Part shown: one piece after another, positions 58,401-64,000 of the stretch
Layout: every line of letters begins with the position of its first letter
How positions within the stretch are numbered: position 1 is the stretch's first letter
Source of the DNA: Punctularia strigosozonata HHB-11173 SS5
Lineage: Eukaryota; Basidiomycota; Agaricomycetes; Corticiales; Punctulariaceae
NCBI RefSeq assembly: GCF_000264995.1
Contig: NW_006767436.1
Coordinates: forward strand, 1,700,800 to 1,764,799
DNA length: 64,000 bases
Direction: 5' to 3'
The notes under the pieces: generated by a model
What the model saw: only the letters and a program-made list of their open reading frames with translations
What the model was told of the DNA's origin: nothing
The model's database searches: none
Program-made: the position numbers and the translations under genes

Positions 58401-59177
58401 CGATCGCTTGCGGCGTATGCTCCGCGTGCGCTCGGCGGCGACCACCGCCTCTGACTGCGCGCGGTGGTGTTGGTGGCTATGCCCGTGCGCGGAGGAGGAG
58501 GAGGAGGCGGAGACGGAGGGTTCGAGCTCGGTCGGCGCGCGCTCGTGGTGGACGGGGACGGGGGCGGACATGGGTGGCTCCATGTCGAGATATCTGGTGG
58601 GCGAAAAGTCCGGGGGTGCGACGAGCGCGAGGCCTGCGAGGGTGTGGCCGCGCCTGGAGGCGAGCCTGGGCGAAGACGAGGAGGGCCCGGCGGACGTGAA
58701 GGGATCGTCCTCGTCGTGTTTCGCGGACGGTTTGCGACGTAAGCTGGGGTGGTGCCGCACGTGGGGCGCGTTCATGTCCATCTCGACGATGGCCATCCGG
58801 CGCTTGTCCGCCGCGCCGCGGGACGGGCTGCTCGGCCTGCGCCTGTGGCCGTACTGGGCCTCCTGGGGGCTGGGGGACGTGGTGTGGGTGTGGGCGGAGG
58901 TGCTCGCGCGTTCCCCGTCGTCGTCGTCGTCGTCGTCCGAATAGTCCGAGGAGTAGTCCGAGGGCGAGGAGAGGACGGACCTGGGGTACTCGGGCTGGCG
59001 TTCAGGCGGGGGCGGGGTCGGAGCGCGTGACCTGGGCGGAGACTGGCGACCGGCATGGGGAGAGGAGTAGTAGGAGAGGATATCGTTCGTGTCGTTCCGC
59101 GGGAGATCTGATGACGAACGCGGTCAGAATTAGCAGCGACGTGGACATATACGGCGCGCACGGGGTCGGGAGGCCAT
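55425..59177 (-). CDS. Long disordered protein with C-terminal CUE/UBA-like domain
   Basis: This is one very long exon plus a short first exon. The long frame stays open upstream of the first obvious Met (58796) for about 110 codons of clearly coding text (NDTNDILSYYSSPHAGRQSP, a run of seven Asp, HTTSPSPQEAQYGHRRRPSS). The frame reaches a CATCAG acceptor near 59121. A 16-nt exon at 59162-59177 (MASRP) joins it in phase through a GT donor, giving about 1,230 residues. Most of the protein is Ser/Pro/Ala-rich and disordered. A moderately conserved segment around YSDVLSRKTALDRSMGYAQK and LNELSKYEVGLGDWIMAMK precedes the last part. The C-terminal 45 residues (RQVTKLSEVLPHADKDILAG, YLRRAGQDVVAIGQYLEDE) look like a three-helix CUE or UBA ubiquitin-binding fold. 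No family name is known to me; a basidiomycete-specific adaptor is the best guess. Confidence 0.75.
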
Positions 59178-59583
59178 GGTGGGCGGCGGTGAACGACTTT
59201 CGAGGGCAAGCCATGGTTTGCGACGGCGCTGCGGCTCAGGCTGCCCCGGCAACGCGATGCTCGTGATCTGCGTTCACGCCGTCAAGCGCGGGCGCCCCCG
59301 TCGGCCGTCGCTCCATATTATTATTCGATCGCACCCGCTCCTCCAACGAATCTATCCCATCTCGGCACTGCCTAAACCACCAGCCCGCTCACACCGACGC
59401 CCATTCACTATCCTCCATCTAATCCTCATCCCACGCGCTCTATCACAGACCTCGTCCTATCTTTATTCGCGCGTCATGCGTCCAGTCTCCCATATGCTCT
59501 CCCAGAGTCTGCACCATGTTCCCCAGATATAGCCCGCCGCACACGGTTCACTGCTGCTCGCACCCTCCACCAGAATCGCCGAC
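59178..59583. promoter_or_regulatory. Divergent promoter region
   Basis: These 406 bp lie between opposite start codons. The right half is pyrimidine-rich (TCCTCCATCTAATCCTCATC and similar), as is common in strong fungal 5' leaders, and serves the hydrolase at 59584. There is no gene. Confidence 0.45.
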
Positions 59584-60606
59584 ATGTCGTCCGTGAAGGA
59601 AGGCGAGGCGCCCTTCTCCATCCCCGGCATCGACAAGCCGACCAAGACCTGGTACAAGGTCGTCGGCGACCTCTCTTCGTCCGCCTCTGGCCGACCCCTC
59701 GTCTGCCTTCACGGCGGCCCGGGAGCACCCCATAACTACCTGCTCGCCATCGCCGACGTCGCCACCGCGCACGCCATCCCCGTCGTCTTCTACGACCAGA
59801 TCGGCAACGGAAACAGCACCCACATTCCGGAGAAGAACGGCGACGAGGCCTTCTGGTCTACCCAGCTCTTCCTCGACGAGCTCGACAACCTCGTCAAGCA
59901 TCTGGGCATCGCGGACGCGTACGATGTTCTCGGCCAGTCGTGGGGCGGCATGCTCGGCGCGATGCACGCCATCACGCAGCCCAAGGGCCTCCACAGGCTC
60001 ATCATATCCAACTCCCCCGCTTCCATGAAGATGTGGGTCGTGGCAGCGAACAAGCTGCGCCTCGAGCTCCCGCAGGATGTTCAGGACGCGTTGACCAAGC
60101 ACGAGACGGACGGGACCACCGACTCGAAAGAGTACCAAGACGCCATGGACGTGTTCTACGCGAAACACGTCGGTGCCCTTTTTTGGTGTTCTAGTCCCGG
60201 CCGCTTACACTCCAGGCAGGTCATTCGAATCAACCCCATGCCTCAGGACGTCAAGGATGCCTTTGACTGGATAGCCAAGGACCCGACCGTCTACCACACC
60301 ATGTTCGTCTCCTCCGTCGTACATACCGCATACGCGTGTTAACTTCTCAACAGGAACGGCCCGTCCGAGTTCCACATCATCGGATCCCTCCGCGACTGGA
60401 GCATCTTGGACCAGATCCATTCCATCTCAGTCCCAACTCTGCTTATCAACGGCCGGTACGATGAGGCCACCGACGAGGTCGTCCAGCCCTTCTTCGACAG
60501 TATCCCCAAGGTCAAGTGGGTCACCTTTTCCGAGTCGAGCCACATGCCCCAATGGGAAGAGCGGGAGCGGTACATGGAGGTTGTCGCCAGCTTTCTCAAG
60601 TCATGA
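59584..60606 (+). CDS. Proline iminopeptidase-type alpha/beta hydrolase (S33 family)
   Basis: This is a cytosolic serine hydrolase that probably removes N-terminal proline or hydrolyses amino-acid amides. It starts MSSVKEGEAPFSIPGIDKPT. The oxyanion-hole motif is CLHGGPGAPHNYLL and the family signature is FYDQIGNGNSTH. The nucleophile elbow is VLGQSWGGMLG (Ser about residue 120). LRDWSILDQIHSISVPTLLI precedes the acid residue in GRYDEATDEVV. The catalytic His lies in SESSHMPQWEERERY near the C terminus. Two introns (near 60175-60215 and 60303-60352) are needed to keep frame. The stop is TGA at 60604-60606, with no signal peptide. It lies tail-to-tail with another S33-type hydrolase. Codon use is strongly GC-ended, suggesting good expression. 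Confidence 0.92.
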
Positions 60607-60698
60607 TTAGGTTCCGTTTATCGACATATTTGTATGAGTTGCAGGAAACCTTGGTGTAATGGTACGCCCGGGGGCGGGACACATGGATTTGAGAGACA

Positions 60699-63450
60699 TC
60701 AGTGCATATACCTCCCGGTCCTCATCGTCGTTAACGCCTCGCCAATTCGTGCAAGCTTCAACGTCAACTCGGCATCTTCGGCGTTCATACCTGCAGTCTT
60801 GACCGCGGTTTCCCCTTTCTTAGGGAAGAGGTCGGCGTCCACGTCACAATGAGCCTCGTTCTCGGGCAACGTCCCGTTCGCAAAGTACGCGTGCACCGTA
60901 CGCGCCGTGCAAAGGGAGGGCATCGCCGGAGAACAGTGCTGCCAAATCGGTTCAGGATCGGATTTCGAAGTTTGTAGGTAGATTACGTACTCCAGGACTA
61001 TTTTGGATGAGCAGTCGAGAGGACTTGCCCATCAATTTGTTGATGAGACGACCGCTGGCCAGTGGCGTGATTCTATCGTCGACGGTCAGACATCGATGTT
61101 GCTCCTAAAGCCAACCACTGTTCGATGCTTACGGGTCATGCTGAGTAATGGGTCAATGAGTCGGTATTAGATCCCCCAAGGCCTCTATAAATCGCGCTCA
61201 CCGTGTTGCTGATGATCAGCATGGGATGCTGCAACGTATGGTTCCACGGACCCTCGAATCGCTCGGGCCCCTTCACGGGCCACGCCCAACACCCGCCGTC
61301 GGGCTCGCTGACCATCGCGCTCGTCCCAAAGTGCCGCGACACCGTGCGGATCGCGTCCAGGTCGATGTCCGCGAGCTCCTCCGCCGTCGGCGCCTCAGAG
61401 GGCGGCGAATCGAGGCAGGTCACCGCAAGTCGCGTCATGTCTTTGCTCGCTGACAGCGGCGGCACGTCCGCGTACGTCGGGAGCAGCAGGTTGTAGAGCG
61501 CGGTGCCGTCGCCGCCCATCGCGGCTGTGATTCGCGCCGCTGCGGCGGGCCACGTTGTGGGCGCGTAGAGGTGCATGAGGATCAACCCTGGCGAAGGATG
61601 TGAGAGCGGAAAGTGTGGATATGTCTATCGATGCTTACCTCTCACGGCACCTGCAGACAGGAATCCGGGGCGGCGAACGCCAGGACCTGCGACGGGGAGG
61701 GGCTCGTCGTAAAGTCGGTCCAAGAAATCGCCGATGGCTTTTTCGATTTCTGCCGGAGAATCGCCAAATTTGACGAGAGGGCAAACTTCCTCTCCAGCCT
61801 AGACGGGTTCGAGTCAGTACCAATCACATTTACCCGACCATGGATAGATCGACCTTGGCGCATTCGCTCAAGAACAACTGGTACGTCTCTTCGGCATAGG
61901 ACACCCAGTCGGCATGCCAGTACTGGCTCGGCTTCTCTGTGTAAAAAATCGTCAGTCCAAAGCATTCATTACGAACCATACCATACGTACCGGCCCATAG
62001 CACCGGATTGGCAACGCCTTGCCAGACCACGTCAGCTGCGGAAAGTATGAAATTGTGACACGCGCCGCTCACCATCGATTACCGCTCGGCGTATCCGGTC
62101 AGGCAACCTATCCCGGTGCAATCAAAATGATGCTAGGGCACCGTAAATGTTTCCCTCACATGTTTACCAAGTATGCACCTAGGATCGTTCCGTACGATCC
62201 CCCCCAGTAGTTGCTGGAAGGTGATAAGGGTCAGCGATCCTTCATAGAATGCAATACAAGACCACGCCCACATCAACGCGTCTTCTCCATCGAAAACCTT
62301 CGTCATAAAGTCCATGTCCCTGACGACGTTCGCTGTGCCCATGTACGCCAGCTCGGGGCCCATATTACGCGCGCACATCTCGGCCTCCGCGTTCTTGAGA
62401 GCGATCCATTCGCGCTCCTGCGCGATGAGATGTTCGCGCGTGGCCGGGTCGGAGAGGTTCGAGGCGACGGTGAACGTCTGCTCGAGCACCGTGTTTGTCT
62501 CGAGCAGAATCTTGTCCATGTAATTCGGGAAGCACTTCACGGCAGGGCTATAGCATACAGTGCTATATCAGTGCGCGGCCGAACGACGCGAGGAAAAGGG
62601 GTCACGGACGTTGTGCGTCCGATTCCGCGAGGGTCGAAGCCGATGAGGTCGTAGTCGTGCCCGAGCATTTCGGGCAGCTCTTCAGCGAGACTGTTGATAA
62701 GGGTGAAACCAGAGCCTCCGGGACCACCTGCGATTTCATTGAGCTAGGTGGTCCCTCGAGAATCGACGAGAAGAAGAATACTCTACCCGGGTTCATCATG
62801 ATGCTGCCCTGCTTCGGGAACTTTGTAGCCTTGATCCTACCGAAGAAGATGGTAGCTGTTCCCTCACTGCGATTGAAGTAATTGAGCGGCACACTAACAT
62901 GCTCGAGTCAGTACATGCAGAAAGGCAAAGGAGGATAGACGATTACACAACCGTTCCGCATTCCACTCCCTTCGCCGCATCGCAGTTGAACCCAGATACA
63001 GTACCGATTTCCGGAGCCAGTGACTGAACAGCATAAACGAACGATCTTAGCATGCATAGCCCTCGTCCTACTCACCATGGTCTTTGCAACCTGTCCCGCC
63101 GCTGTCGTTTTTCCGTACAACTCGAAGCAATACGACAGCCCATAGGCAAAGAACTTCCCCGCTGCGATCATATAGAGCAGACAACATAGCACCACTGCAG
63201 CAGACCAACGTCGGGATCGCTGGGCCTTCGCGGTAAGGCGCTCATGGCTAACCGGAAGCGCTGCCGTCTGAGAACCTCCGAACGCTAGCAGGTCGCCCTT
63301 GTAGTCCATCACGGGCACAGCGAGTCCGTCGCAAATCAGCGTGTCGAGCTCAGCCGCAAAGTCTGAAGTTAAAGTGTGAAGACGTGTATTTTATAGCTGA
63401 AGCGCTGATCTACGAGTCAAACCGCGAACTGCGCGTCTCTGCTGCGGCAT
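60699..63450 (-). CDS. Membrane-anchored alpha/beta hydrolase with TAP-like C-terminal domain
   Basis: This resembles tripeptidyl aminopeptidase-type hydrolases of bacteria and fungi. A possible first exon at 63450 (MPQQRRAVR) joins in phase to DFAAELDTLICDGLAVPVMD. A membrane helix follows (WSAAVVLCCLLYMIAAGKFF). The hydrolase core has VPLNYFNRSEGTATIFFGRI, MMNPGGPGGSG (oxyanion hole), DLIGFDPRGIGRTTP, MDFMTKVFDGEDALINYWGG and GSYGTILGAYLVNMLPDRI (nucleophile Ser). The middle contains WVSYAEETYQLFLSECAKVD. The C-terminal TAP domain has HPMLIISNT..DPVTPLASG (acid) and NSPGHCSPAMPS (His). It stops at 60699-60701. There are about ten introns. The uncleaved N-terminal helix suggests a type II membrane enzyme facing the secretory lumen or outside. 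The substrate is unknown. Confidence 0.87.
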
Positions 63451-64000
63451 CGTGTCTCCTTTCTGATGATGACGTTCGTCCACATGGGTACATGGGACCA
63501 TATCCGTTACCAATCTTTGGCTCTCGACTCTACCGAGGATATCACTAAAGAACAATGTCGGCCACTATTACATGGTGCTGAGCGTCTCCGCGTACACGGC
63601 CCTTGCAACCGCAGGACCGCGTCTTCTGGACTGGCAAGCACGTCGCATCGTCTCACATCGGGTATCAACGTATCAAAGACGTGACGTGGATTTGCATTGG
63701 CGCTTCTCTCCCAGTCGGAGGTTGCTCCACAAGCTCGGTGTGCGCAGAGTTTTCCGAGCGCGCACCGCTTTCGACGTCTTTCCGGCAACCTTCTGCCGGA
63801 GGCGCGCTAATGCATGTTGGATTGAATGCCGGAGGACGCTGTGAGGAGCGGGCGCGAGCTTGAGCCTCTGGTTTAGCAACGCCTTTTCGGGGATGCGCCC
63901 ATAGTCAGAGATTGTACCGTTACGGTATGTATTTCCAATACCTCCCGAGCTGGACGGTCATCCTGACGCGTTTGTCAACGACATTTTCAGCGGTGCTGCC
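63451..64000. other. Right window edge, no assigned gene
   Basis: Overlapping plus-strand frames (63466-63863) have no domain I can name. Text such as VFWTGKHVASSHIGYQRIKD could be a coding fragment of a gene extending past the window, but no frame dominates. The left part should hold the promoter of the TAP-type hydrolase. Confidence 0.3.

Noticed and set aside
57501-59030. Several long plus-strand frames rich in Arg/Gly
   Set aside because: This GC-rich sequence lacks stops on all frames; the minus strand carries the real protein with conserved segments.
60652-60710. TGGTGTAATGGTA resembles a tRNA D-arm / A box
   Set aside because: No matching B box, T-arm or acceptor stem follows; it lies in the short space between two convergent hydrolase genes.

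Overview
This window looks like nuclear DNA of a filamentous basidiomycete, probably Agaricomycotina. The genes are densely packed on both strands and cut by many introns of about 45-60 nt with GT-AG ends. The proteins are fungal housekeeping proteins, and the proline/serine-rich proteins and Tad1-like LINE fit basidiomycetes. No RNA gene, CRISPR array or bacterial-type operon was seen. Reading frames were assembled by eye from splice signals and family motifs, so exon edges are approximate unless positions are given.

Layout. 1-7 kb: a weak small membrane peptide, mitochondrial ATP synthase subunit d, a decayed TIM-barrel 'PEP hydrolase' relic, AP-3 mu and hexokinase. 7-20 kb: NOP9 and CTU1 (head to head, 95 bp between start codons), a Far11/STRIP STRIPAK subunit, and a PHO80/PCL-like cyclin. 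20-27 kb: the ubiquitin-activating enzyme UBA1, then a second PCL-like cyclin. 27.3-36.5 kb: a GC-rich, repeat-bearing segment bounded by imperfect inverted repeats, into which an apparently full-length Tad1-type LINE has inserted (two open ORFs, poly(A) tail, 10-bp target-site duplication). 36.8-46.6 kb: cactin, mitochondrial ClpX, RanBP1, an EMP24-type p24 cargo receptor, guanine deaminase and an unknown membrane coiled-coil protein. 46.9-59.2 kb: a very long GAS2-domain coiled-coil protein, a HEI10-type meiotic RING protein, and a long disordered protein with a C-terminal CUE/UBA-like helix bundle. 59.5-63.5 kb: two tail-to-tail alpha/beta hydrolases (proline-iminopeptidase type and TAP type). 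The last 550 bp hold nothing I can assign.

The genes do not form one pathway. They are mainly housekeeping functions: energy and sugar metabolism, vesicle traffic, tRNA thiolation and ribosome assembly, ubiquitin activation, splicing, nuclear transport, mitochondrial proteolysis, cytoskeleton, and meiotic crossover control. I found no convincing wholly new multi-gene system. The best leads are the HEI10 gene whose RING is split over tiny exons (one of 7 nt), the young LINE nested inside an unclassified inverted-repeat element, the fungal GAS2 coiled-coil giant, and the paired cyclin genes flanking UBA1.
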